NCBI GenBank assembly: GCA_944333375.1
Contig: CALVKX010000042.1
Location: forward strand, 1 to 11,959
Reading direction: 5' to 3'
DNA from: an uncultured Eubacteriales bacterium
Lineage (GTDB): Bacteria; Bacillota_A; Clostridia; Christensenellales; Aristaeellaceae
Length of the DNA stretch: 11,959 nucleotides
Part shown: piece after piece, positions 5,591 through 11,959 of the stretch
Layout: each line of letters begins with the position of its first letter
Position numbering within the stretch: the first letter of the stretch is position 1
Program-made: the position numbers and the translations under genes
The notes under the pieces: generated by a model
Told to the model about the DNA's origin: nothing
Database searches by the model: none
Seen by the model: only the letters and a program-made list of their open reading frames with translations

Positions 5591-6337
5591 ATGGGCATCA
5601 TTCCTTCCCGCAACCTGGACGAGCAGCGCCGCGAGCAAAACGGCGTGGTCTACTTCGACCGCGGCGTCATTGAGGGCAAGGACGGCCGCAAATACAGCCG
5701 CTACGCCATTCAGACCCACTTTGTCGCCGTGGGTGAGGACCAGGCGGCGCTGGTGGAAAAATACGTGCGGCCGCTCTACCGGGAGGGCGACGTGCTGAGC
5801 TTCGGCGCCAAGGTCATGTGCATGTGCGTCAAGTCCGTCAAGACGCGCGACGAGGTCAAGCCCGGCTGGTGGGCCAACCACCTGTGGCGCTTCGCGGGGA
5901 TCAACCACACGGGCGTGGGCATGCACGAACCCTACAAGCTGCAACTGGTCATCGACATGTGCGGCCTGCCGCGCGTGCTGCTGGCCGCCGGCGCCAGCGC
6001 GGTAACCAAGCTCTTTGGCATGCACGGCGTGTTTTACAGGGTCTGCGGCAAGGGCGTGGGCGGCATCGACGGCTTCTATACCCGCTCCAGCTTCGAGCTC
6101 TACCACCAGATGGCGCTCATCAACCCCGACAACCCCGATGAGCTGTGCGAAAAGCTCTACCGGGACACCGGCATCCCCGTCGTGCTGATGGACGCCAACG
6201 ACCTGCAGCGCGACCAGCTCGGCAAAAGCCCGGATTTCCCCCTTACCGACGCGCAGATTCAGGACGCCATGGCGGACAACCCCAGCGGCCAGGGGGATGA
6301 GCTGACCCCCTTTATCCTGATCCGCCCCCTTCGGTGA
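5591..6337 (+). CDS. CofE-like protein (coenzyme F420-0:L-glutamate ligase homologue)
   Basis: This is a 248-residue soluble protein resembling the F420-0:gamma-glutamyl ligase family, which in F420-producing organisms adds glutamate to F420-0 in a GTP-dependent reaction. Features include the N-terminal PSRNLD segment (5-10), KVMCMCVKS (74-82), a W-rich stretch PGWWANHLW (91-99), and a glycine-rich segment FYRVCGKGVGGIDG (148-161) followed by YTRSSFELY. Clostridia of this kind are not known to make F420, and no other F420 gene is seen here. The true acceptor is therefore unknown; ligation of an amino acid to some other acid is inference. The start at ATG 5591 has GGAGG (5578-5582) 8 nt upstream; an in-frame TTG at 5576 overlaps that site and is unlikely. 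It is the third gene of the TSCPD-helicase unit, 21 nt after the helicase stop, followed by a terminator. Confidence 0.75.
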   Translation: MGIIPSRNLDEQRREQNGVVYFDRGVIEGKDGRKYSRYAIQTHFVAVGEDQAALVEKYVRPLYREGDVLSFGAKVMCMCVKSVKTRDEVKPGWWANHLWRFAGINHTGVGMHEPYKLQLVIDMCGLPRVLLAAGASAVTKLFGMHGVFYRVCGKGVGGIDGFYTRSSFELYHQMALINPDNPDELCEKLYRDTGIPVVLMDANDLQRDQLGKSPDFPLTDAQIQDAMADNPSGQGDELTPFILIRPLR

Positions 6338-6342
6338 GCCTC

Positions 6343-6370
6343 CCGCCCGCCCCTTCGGACGGGCGGTTTT
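6343..6370 (+). terminator. Intrinsic terminator of the TSCPD-helicase-CofE-like operon
   Basis: CCGCCCG (6343-6349) pairs with CGGGCGG (6360-6366), with a TTCG-containing loop, directly followed by TTTT. It begins 5 nt after the stop codon of the CofE-like gene. The short T-run is the only weak point. Confidence 0.7.
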
Positions 6371-6399
6371 CCATTACGCATGAAAGGATGAATTGACCG

Positions 6400-7617
6400 A
6401 TGAACGCTACGGAACGCTTTCTTCGCTATGCCGCCATCGCCACGCGCTCGGACGCCGCGGCCGCCTCGACGCCCTCCACGGCGTGCCAGTTTGATCTGGC
6501 CCGCGTGCTGGCCGGGGAGCTGCGCGATCTGGGCCTTGAGCGGGTCCGCCTGACGGACAACTGCTTTGTCTACGGCTTTCTGCCCGCCACCGCGGGTCTG
6601 GAGGATCAGCCCTGCCTGGGCCTCATCGCCCACATGGATACCGCGCCCGATTTCCCGGGCGAAGGCGTCAAGCCCCAGCTTCACCCGAATTACGATGGGG
6701 GCGACATCGTTCTTCCCGCCACGGGCGAGGTGCTCTCGCCCGACCGCTTCCCCGACCTGCGCGGCCTGAAGGGCAAAACGCTCATCACCACCGACGGCTC
6801 CACCCTGCTTGGCGCGGACGACAAGGCCGGCGTGGCCGAGATCATGGCCGCGCTGGAGCGCGTCATCGCCTCCGGCAAGCCGCACGGCCCGGTGGCGGTG
6901 GCCTTCACCCCGGATGAGGAGACGGGCCTTGGCATCGCGGGCTTTGACGTGCCGGGCTTCGGGGCCGCCTATGCCTACACCGTGGACGGCGGGGAAGTGG
7001 GCGAGCTGAGCTGGGAGAATTTCAACGCCTGCGAGGCCGTGATCGACTTTTCCGGCGTAAACGTCCACCCCGGCAGCGCCAAGGACACCATGGTCAACGC
7101 GAGCCTGCTCGCCCTCGAGTTCGCCTCCATGCTCCCCTCCGCCGAGACGCCCCGCCACACCGAGGGCTATGAGGGCTTTTTCCACCTGGAGGAGATGGCG
7201 GGCGACGTGGCGCACGCGCGCCTCGCCTACATCGTGCGCGACCACGACGCGGCGCGCTTTGAAAGCCGCAGGGAGCAGCTGCGCCACATTGCGAAGGTGA
7301 TGAACGAGCGCTGGGGCGAAGGCAGCGTGACGCTTCGCCTGCGCGACCAGTACCGCAACATGAAGGAGAAGATCGCGCCCTACCCCTTCCTGATCGACAA
7401 CGCGCGCGCCGCGATGCGCGCGGCGGGCTTTGAGCCCTTCGAGGCGGCGGTCCGCGGCGGAACCGACGGCGCCCAGCTATGTTACATGGGCCTGCCCTGC
7501 CCCAACCTCTGCACCGGCGGCTTCGCCTTCCACGGGCCCTTTGAGCACATCGCGGCCGAGGACATGGAGCTTTGCGCCCGCATGCTGGAGGAGCTCGTCT
7601 GCCTGCCCCGCGGGTGA
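6400..7617 (+). CDS. pepT: Peptidase T (tripeptide aminopeptidase)
   Basis: PepT is a cytoplasmic M20-family dizinc exopeptidase that removes the N-terminal residue from tripeptides, for nutrient recycling. The 405-residue length matches the family. The metal and catalytic residues are all visible: H78 and D80 in IAHMDTAPD, D140 in LGADDKAG, E173-E174 in PDEETG, D196 in YTVDGGE, and H378 in FAFHGPFEH. These fall at essentially the same positions as those I recall for Salmonella PepT (H78, D140, E174, D196, H379). The dimerisation (lid) domain lies around 210-320, including SGVNVHPGSAKD. The start at ATG 6400 is preceded by AAAGGA (6383-6388), 11 nt away. It stands alone: a terminator precedes it and it is convergent with the vanW gene. 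Confidence 0.95.
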   Translation: MNATERFLRYAAIATRSDAAAASTPSTACQFDLARVLAGELRDLGLERVRLTDNCFVYGFLPATAGLEDQPCLGLIAHMDTAPDFPGEGVKPQLHPNYDGGDIVLPATGEVLSPDRFPDLRGLKGKTLITTDGSTLLGADDKAGVAEIMAALERVIASGKPHGPVAVAFTPDEETGLGIAGFDVPGFGAAYAYTVDGGEVGELSWENFNACEAVIDFSGVNVHPGSAKDTMVNASLLALEFASMLPSAETPRHTEGYEGFFHLEEMAGDVAHARLAYIVRDHDAARFESRREQLRHIAKVMNERWGEGSVTLRLRDQYRNMKEKIAPYPFLIDNARAAMRAAGFEPFEAAVRGGTDGAQLCYMGLPCPNLCTGGFAFHGPFEHIAAEDMELCARMLEELVCLPRG

Positions 7618-7638
7618 TTTTTTCAGGACACACGACGA

Positions 7639-7675
7639 CGGCGCCCGGCGATCGCAAAGGGATCGCCGGGCGCCG
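7639..7675. terminator. 15-bp perfect hairpin between convergent pepT and vanW
   Basis: A perfect 15-bp stem (7639-7653 with 7661-7675, arm core GGCGCCCGGCGATC) with a 7-nt loop lies 21 nt after the pepT stop and 17 nt beyond the vanW stop. Its place between convergent genes fits a bidirectional terminator. No T-run follows the stem on either strand; the TTTTTT at 7618-7623 comes before it on the pepT side. It may act by stem strength alone or protect 3' ends. Confidence 0.7.
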
Positions 7676-7692
7676 CCTGGATTGGCTCCATT

Positions 7693-9549
7693 TCAGTAAT
7701 TGTATTCGATTACCTGCTGGTAGGCCCGGTAGTTGCTGGTGTGCAGCAGCTCGCGGCCGGTTTCCTGGCCGTCCTTGTACCAGACCTTCTCGGTCTCGAC
7801 CACATAGCCGGTGCGGGCCTTTACCGTGGTCTTTTCCGTGCCGTAGGGAAGCTCGGGGTTGAGCTCGTACTTGATTTCGCTCGGAGGGTCGATGGTCCTG
7901 ATTACGGTGGATTCCAGGTCAATGGTCACGCCCTCGCCCAGCGACATCCCCCAGATCTCGGCGCTCATGCGGCGGTTCTTGTAGTAGGTGATGATGAAAA
8001 TGGGGCTGTTGGTGTTGTTCTTGAACTGAAAATCGAGGTTTGGCCAGTTGACGGTGGCGTCCTCGCCGATGTTGACATAGGTGCTGGGCCAGGCGTGCGG
8101 GCTGCGGGAGACGATCTCCAGGTTGGCGCGCGCCACGGCGTTAAAGAGCGTGGAGGACACCTGACAGATGCCGCCGCCCACCTCCTCGATGCTCTGGCCC
8201 GCGGCGATGGCGCCGGCGGATTTGTAGCCCTTCTCAGTGGTTCGCTGGCCGGTGGCCTGATTGAAGCTGAACGTTTCGCCCGGCATGAGGGCCGTCCCGT
8301 TGATGGCCTGACAGGCCAGATCGATGTTGGTGTTGCGGTTGGAATCGCTGGTGGTTTCCGTGGTGTAGGCCGCCACGAGGCCAAAGCTGGCCACCAGCTC
8401 ATCCTTGGTCACGGCGGGTTCGGTCACAATCGGGTCCACCGTGACGGTGACGCCGCTTTCCCAGCGGTCCAGCGCCGCCGTGACGCGCTCATAGAGCAGT
8501 TCCTCGTCCAGCGTCACGCCCGGCTGCGATTCGGTGAAGGTGAAGGTGCGCGTGGCGTAGTCAAAGGACTGAATCTGCGCATCCACGGGATCGCGCGTCA
8601 CATAGGCGGCGATATCCGCCACCAGCGTGCGCACGGCCTCATGGTCGTAGCTGGCGGTGGTGGTGAGGTTGATGCCGCTCTCCCGGAGGGCGACGGCGCG
8701 GTTGGTGCGCTCGCGAAACGGGGTTTGCAGGGTGCTTTGAATGGCGGTGGTGTTGGTGCGACCGATGGCGTAGGCGCGCTCCAGAACATTCCCCAGATCG
8801 CGCTGTGCCGGCACGTTGCTGGAATCCACCGTCCAGGTCTTGTTGCCGATGGCCACCGTCACGGAAAAGGCGTTCGGCACGTCCGAGCCGTTGGCGGTCA
8901 GGACCTGCCGCGCCTCCTCCACGGTCATGTCGCCGACGTGCACGCCGTCGACGAATATGCCCGGATAGATGACGTCGCGGTCCATGTAGTCGCGGTACTG
9001 CTTGTAGGTTGCCACCACCTCGGGATCATAGCGCAGCAGCTCGCCGTTGATAAAGGCGTAATTCCCGAAGTCCTTCCAGAAATACCCCGCCATCTGTGGC
9101 ATCATCACGACCGCCAGCACGATCATGCCCAGGACGCTCAGCGCGATCACCGCCACGCACGCATAGGCGCGCCAGCCCGAGCGGTCGCGCCTGCCGTCCG
9201 CGTCCTGCGGCTGCTGCCGGCGGGGCGCGCCGTTGCCGCGCGCAGGGGCGCGCTTCTGCCCGGCGGCCCCGCGGGCCGGAGCAGCGCTCTGCCGGGCGCG
9301 TTCCGTCACCGGCACGCTCTCCAGCGGCTGCTCCCAGGTCAGGTCGTCGTCATAGACAAACGCATCCCGGGCGGGCGTTGCCGCAGGCGCATCCGAAGAA
9401 GCGGCCTCCAGCATGCTGTGGTACTGCGCTCCCTCAAGCCGGGCCGGGGCGGCAAACTCGCCCCGGCCATCCACGATCAGCTTCTGCGCGCGCTTCACGC
9501 TCGGCCCCGACCGGGCGGGACCGCCCGTACCATAGCGCCCTGCCGCCAT
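7693..9549 (-). CDS. VanW family membrane-anchored protein with peptidoglycan-binding-like domain
   Basis: This 618-residue protein has a long, probably disordered cytoplasmic N-terminus rich in Ala, Pro and Arg (1-126), one membrane segment (about 128-150) and a large extracytoplasmic part. The outer part starts with a YoaR-type putative peptidoglycan-binding region (about 195-400, beginning YPGIFVDGVHVGDMTVEEA). The VanW domain follows (about 405-535) with its signature GETFSFN (424-430) and GGGICQVSSTLFNA (458-471). A C-terminal G5-like segment (about 548-618) closes it. VanW proteins are common in Firmicutes; their biochemical role is not established, and despite the name this does not imply vancomycin resistance. 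The start at ATG 9549 has GGGAGGT on the minus strand, 6 nt before it. It lies 25 nt downstream of rex and probably shares its transcript. Confidence 0.9.
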   Translation of the reverse strand: MAAGRYGTGGPARSGPSVKRAQKLIVDGRGEFAAPARLEGAQYHSMLEAASSDAPAATPARDAFVYDDDLTWEQPLESVPVTERARQSAAPARGAAGQKRAPARGNGAPRRQQPQDADGRRDRSGWRAYACVAVIALSVLGMIVLAVVMMPQMAGYFWKDFGNYAFINGELLRYDPEVVATYKQYRDYMDRDVIYPGIFVDGVHVGDMTVEEARQVLTANGSDVPNAFSVTVAIGNKTWTVDSSNVPAQRDLGNVLERAYAIGRTNTTAIQSTLQTPFRERTNRAVALRESGINLTTTASYDHEAVRTLVADIAAYVTRDPVDAQIQSFDYATRTFTFTESQPGVTLDEELLYERVTAALDRWESGVTVTVDPIVTEPAVTKDELVASFGLVAAYTTETTSDSNRNTNIDLACQAINGTALMPGETFSFNQATGQRTTEKGYKSAGAIAAGQSIEEVGGGICQVSSTLFNAVARANLEIVSRSPHAWPSTYVNIGEDATVNWPNLDFQFKNNTNSPIFIITYYKNRRMSAEIWGMSLGEGVTIDLESTVIRTIDPPSEIKYELNPELPYGTEKTTVKARTGYVVETEKVWYKDGQETGRELLHTSNYRAYQQVIEYNY

Positions 9550-9574
9550 CCGAAAACCTCCCTGTCACCGCGGC

Positions 9575-10204
9575 TCAGAGCATTTCCCTGAGCATGCGGA
9601 AGCTCAAAATTTCCAGTCCTTCGTCCAGATGGACATTCACCACCGAGGTTCCCTCCGGCAGCTTGAGATCCAGCGGCGCGAAGTTCCAAAAGCCCTTCAC
9701 CCCATGCGCGCACAGCGCGTCGGCCATCCGTTGCGCATGGGACACCGGCACGGCCAGCACGGCGATGTCCACCGTGTTTTCATCCAAATAACGCTTCAGC
9801 TCCGCCACATCCTGCACCATCAGCCCGCCGACCGCCATGCCGATCTTCCCCGGGTCGCTGTCAAAGAGCGCCACGGTTTCAAACCCGTTGGCGGGAAAGG
9901 AATCCGACAGGGCCACGGCACGGCCTATGTTGCCTGCTCCCACGATAATCATGCGGTGCGTGCGGTCCACGCCCAGGATATGGCCGATATGTTCACGCAG
10001 GCCGCTGACGGAATAGCCATAGCCCTGGCGTCCGAAGCCGCCGAAGCAGTTGATGTCCTGGCGGATCTGAGAGGCCGTCAGATGCATGCGGTTGCCCAGG
10101 CCCTGTGAGGAGATCTGATGGACGCCTTCCTTTTCCAGCTCCTTGAGGTGACGGTAATAAGCGGGCAGCCGCTTGATGACCGCCTCGGATACATAGCCTG
10201 CCAT
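9575..10204 (-). CDS. rex: Redox-sensing transcriptional repressor Rex
   Basis: Rex represses fermentation and anaerobic respiration genes and releases DNA when NADH rises relative to NAD+. The 209-residue protein has the N-terminal winged helix (about 1-78), with the family motif region ASQIRQDINCFGGFGRQGYGY (44-64). A Rossmann domain (about 84-190) carries GAGNIGRA (89-96) and an acidic end of strand 2, LFDSDP (113-118). A C-terminal swapped helix (about 195-209) ends it. The start at ATG 10204 has GGAGG on the minus strand, 10 nt upstream. It is the first gene of a likely rex-vanW unit and has a clear promoter. No fermentation operon is in the window, so targets must lie elsewhere. Confidence 0.95.
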   Translation of the reverse strand: MAGYVSEAVIKRLPAYYRHLKELEKEGVHQISSQGLGNRMHLTASQIRQDINCFGGFGRQGYGYSVSGLREHIGHILGVDRTHRMIIVGAGNIGRAVALSDSFPANGFETVALFDSDPGKIGMAVGGLMVQDVAELKRYLDENTVDIAVLAVPVSHAQRMADALCAHGVKGFWNFAPLDLKLPEGTSVVNVHLDEGLEILSFRMLREML

Positions 10205-10287
10205 AATGAACGTTCCTCCATTCCAGGGTTGTCAAATCAGCAGCCCCTTGCGGCCGCGGTGCCGACGTTTGTAGAAAAAGTCAATTT

Positions 10288-10316
10288 ATTATAACACAAC
10301 GCCTTTTTTCTCACAA
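10288..10316 (-). promoter_or_regulatory. Sigma-A promoter of rex with overlapping Rex half-site
   Basis: On the minus strand TTGTGA (complement of 10311-10316) is followed after exactly 17 bp by a perfect TATAAT (complement of 10288-10293), 83 bp before the rex start codon. TTGTGA is also the left half of the Rex operator (TTGTGA-N-TCACAA type), and a second TTGTG lies just before the -10. The right half-site is not matched well, so self-repression is plausible but not proven. This is the only A/T-rich patch nearby. Confidence 0.75.
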
Positions 10317-10332
10317 GGCAGGATATGGAGAA

Positions 10333-10361
10333 CAGCCGTGGAGCTGACATCTCCACGGCTG
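10333..10361 (-). terminator. Hairpin downstream of jag
   Basis: An 11-bp perfect stem (10333-10343 with 10351-10361, arm CAGCCGTGGAG) with a 7-nt loop begins about 18 nt after the jag stop on the minus strand and lies just upstream of the rex promoter. It is followed only by TTCTCC, not a full T-run. It most likely ends the yidC-jag transcript. Confidence 0.65.
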
Positions 10362-10379
10362 ACGCTCTCAGGCCCGGCT

Positions 10380-11279
10380 TCAATTCTGCTGCTTGAGCGT
10401 GATGACCACATGGCGGTTGGGCTCCTCGCCCTCGCTATGGGTGGTCACGGCGTCGTTTTGCTGCAGGGCGCTGTGCAGGATGCGCCGCTCATAGGGGTTC
10501 ATGGGCTCCATGACCACCTTGCGGCCCGTCTTGACGGCGCGGTTGGCCATGCGGTTGGCCAGCCGGCGCAGTGCCTCCTCGCGCTTGGCGCGGTAGTTCT
10601 CGGTGTCCAGGGTGACGCGGATATACTCCTCGCGGCCCTTGTTGACATACAGGCTGGTGAGGTACTGCAACGCGTCCAGCGTCTCGCCGCGCCGTCCGAT
10701 CAAAATGCCCAGCGTATCGCCAAACATATCCACACGGACGTTGCCTTCCTCATCACGACGGGCGTTGATGGTGACCTCCACGCCCATGAGACGGGTCACA
10801 TCCGTCAGGAAGGTGAAGGCGCGGCCCTCCGGCGCCTCAGCATCGGCTGGGGGCGGCACGGTCTCCGGCGCGGGGGCGGCTGGCTTTTCCGCTTTCGCGG
10901 GCTTTTCGGCCTTCGTCGCCTTGGCAGGCTTCTCGGCCTTGGGGGCCTTGGGCTGGTCCGCCTTTTCCTGCGCAGCGGGTTTTTCCACCTTGTCCTCCGG
11001 CTTGTCAGCCTTGGGCTTGCGCTTGCGGGCAGGCTTTTGCTCCGGCTCCTTGACCGCATCCTCCAGCGCGACGGAGGAAAGCACGTCCTCCGTGGCGGCG
11101 GCATCCTCGCGCACCGTCAGGCGCACCACCACGGGCTTGCCGCCCAAAATGCCCAGAAATCCCTTGCTGCCCTCGTCCAGGATGTCGATCTTGACATCCG
11201 CAAAGGAGACGCCCAGCTTCTCAAGGCCCTGGGTGACGGCCTCCTCCATGGTTTTTGCGCTGGATTCCACAGACCTCAT
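10380..11279 (-). CDS. jag: RNA-binding protein Jag/KhpB (EloR)
   Basis: Jag/KhpB is a cytoplasmic RNA-binding protein linked to cell elongation and encoded beside yidC in most Gram-positives. The 299 residues hold an N-terminal Jag_N domain (about 1-55, with SKGFLGILG at 38-46). A Lys/Ala/Pro/Glu-rich linker follows (about 75-150, containing repeated KAEKPAK units). Next come a KH-II domain (about 150-230, GRRG loop at 195-198 before ETLDALQYL) and an R3H domain (about 232-297, R266-x2-H269 within NPYERRILH). The start at ATG 11279 overlaps the yidC stop by 4 nt (ATGA), so translation is probably coupled. The linker is long but such linkers vary widely in the family. Confidence 0.95.
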   Translation of the reverse strand: MRSVESSAKTMEEAVTQGLEKLGVSFADVKIDILDEGSKGFLGILGGKPVVVRLTVREDAAATEDVLSSVALEDAVKEPEQKPARKRKPKADKPEDKVEKPAAQEKADQPKAPKAEKPAKATKAEKPAKAEKPAAPAPETVPPPADAEAPEGRAFTFLTDVTRLMGVEVTINARRDEEGNVRVDMFGDTLGILIGRRGETLDALQYLTSLYVNKGREEYIRVTLDTENYRAKREEALRRLANRMANRAVKTGRKVVMEPMNPYERRILHSALQQNDAVTTHSEGEEPNRHVVITLKQQN

Positions 11280-11959
11280 TTCAATGTTCCCTCCCCTGCG
11301 GTCTCAAGCTGATTGTCCTCCATTTTCTCAAACATCCTGTTCATCACCAAGCCCTGCACCCAGGCAAACACGTTGCTGACCACCCAGTAGAGGGCGAAGA
11401 TCGCGTTGTAGCTGGAGCAGATCCACAGCGAGAACAGCGGGAAAAAGTATTTCATGAACTTGTTGGTGCCCGCCGCCGGGTTGTTGGGGTCGGCGGTGGT
11501 CTGCGGCTGGGACAGCGTCATCAGGTACTGGGTGACGGCGGCCAGAATGGGCAGGATGAACCAGCCGTTGTTGTGCGCATAGATGCTGAGGTTCACGATC
11601 AGCAGGTTCAGCTGCGGCATGGTGGCCCACAGCTGCGTCTCCTGCGCATAGATGGGCAGGGTCTGAAGCGCGGCAAAGACGGTGTCTCCGCTGATGGTGG
11701 CCGCGTCGATGCCATACTGCGCCAGCGCCGTCACAGAGGCGGGCTCCAGCGAAGAAAACACCTTGGCCCAGATGTCGGCCGGGATGATGCGCAGGTTGGC
11801 GCTGTCGGCGATGACGGGATTGAAGGGACTGTCCGGCATCCAGATGTTTTTGATCCACAGCCAGCTTTCGTTGGTCTGCGTGCCGGTGGTGAGCAGGCCC
11901 AGGGCCTGGCTGGCCATCTCGGTATTGGCGACGGTGCGCATGGCGTCGAACATGATGAA
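11276..11959 (-). CDS. yidC: YidC/Oxa1 family membrane protein insertase, C-terminal part, cut by right window edge
   Basis: YidC inserts and folds proteins in the cytoplasmic membrane, alone or with SecYEG. The frame is open to the window edge, so the N-terminal membrane segments and the cytoplasmic hairpin are missing. The visible 227 codons include MFDAMRTVAN at the end of a conserved membrane segment, then LWIKNIWMPD in the outer loop. After these come GWFILPILAAVTQYLM (next segment) and FFPLFSLWICSSYNAIFALYWVVSNVF with the family FPLF...ALYW..SN signature. Between LWIKNI and ILPIL lie about 98 residues where typical YidC has about 12, a large insertion on the outer side. The C-terminal tail is short and rather acidic, not basic. 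It overlaps jag by 4 nt in the usual order. Confidence 0.93.
   Translation of the reverse strand, partial: FIMFDAMRTVANTEMASQALGLLTTGTQTNESWLWIKNIWMPDSPFNPVIADSANLRIIPADIWAKVFSSLEPASVTALAQYGIDAATISGDTVFAALQTLPIYAQETQLWATMPQLNLLIVNLSIYAHNNGWFILPILAAVTQYLMTLSQPQTTADPNNPAAGTNKFMKYFFPLFSLWICSSYNAIFALYWVVSNVFAWVQGLVMNRMFEKMEDNQLETAGEGTLK

Noticed and set aside
4094..6106. 670-codon open frame on the minus strand opposite the helicase and CofE-like genes
   Set aside because: It is antisense to two clear protein families and crosses their boundary. Its composition (His, Ala, Val and Gly-rich) is the typical shadow of GC-rich third positions. No ribosome binding site or domain is seen.
7693..9549. 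Reading vanW as a vancomycin resistance gene
   Set aside because: VanW-domain proteins are widespread in Firmicutes without resistance, and no vanHAX, vanR or vanS gene is present.
7741..9591. 616-codon open frame on the plus strand opposite vanW
   Set aside because: It mirrors the full vanW gene, has low-complexity composition and no recognisable motif.
10980..11060. Lys/Ala/Pro-rich repeats in jag as a sign of transfer or a separate repeat element
   Set aside because: They lie in frame inside the jag linker, which is normally charged and low in complexity.

Overview
The window is GC-rich, densely coded DNA, almost certainly chromosomal, from a spore-forming member of the Clostridia. The spoIIE gene, a Spo0A-type regulator, the yidC-jag pair, a Gram-positive-type Rex and strong GGAGG-type ribosome binding sites all point that way. 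A high-GC gut-type lineage such as Christensenellales or Oscillospirales is my inference; nothing here fixes the genus. Strong GC bias at third codon positions creates many long open frames antisense to real genes, and these are left out. I see no rRNA, tRNA, CRISPR array, insertion sequence or phage gene, and no gene-free stretch longer than about 300 bases.

Left part (1-3096). The N-terminal half of SpoIIE runs leftward off the window edge. Divergent from it are a small membrane-anchored FMN-binding protein and then a Spo0A-like regulator. That regulator keeps the Spo0A DNA-binding domain, but its receiver domain has lost the phospho-acceptor aspartate. A perfect 7-base 0A-box match lies just upstream of it. 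A small DUF378 membrane protein gene on the other strand overlaps its 3' end.

Middle (3096-7675). A cysteine-rich beta-propeller-like protein is read leftward. Divergent from it is a compact three-gene unit: a TSCPD-domain protein, a DEAD-box RNA helicase (TTG start) and a CofE-like F420-0:glutamate ligase homologue. The unit is closed by a hairpin terminator. Peptidase T (pepT) follows alone and ends at a 15-bp perfect hairpin that it shares with the convergent operon.

Right part (7693-11959, all leftward). A rex-vanW pair is transcribed from a well-formed promoter whose -35 hexamer coincides with a Rex half-site. Upstream of it, yidC (cut by the window edge) and jag/khpB overlap by 4 bp, as in the usual oriC-proximal membrane-insertion cluster, and end in a hairpin.

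Most of the window is ordinary housekeeping and sporulation sequence. The item most worth attention is the Spo0A-like protein with a degenerate receiver near spoIIE. Next are an extracytoplasmic insertion of roughly 85 residues in YidC and the TSCPD/helicase/CofE-like operon.
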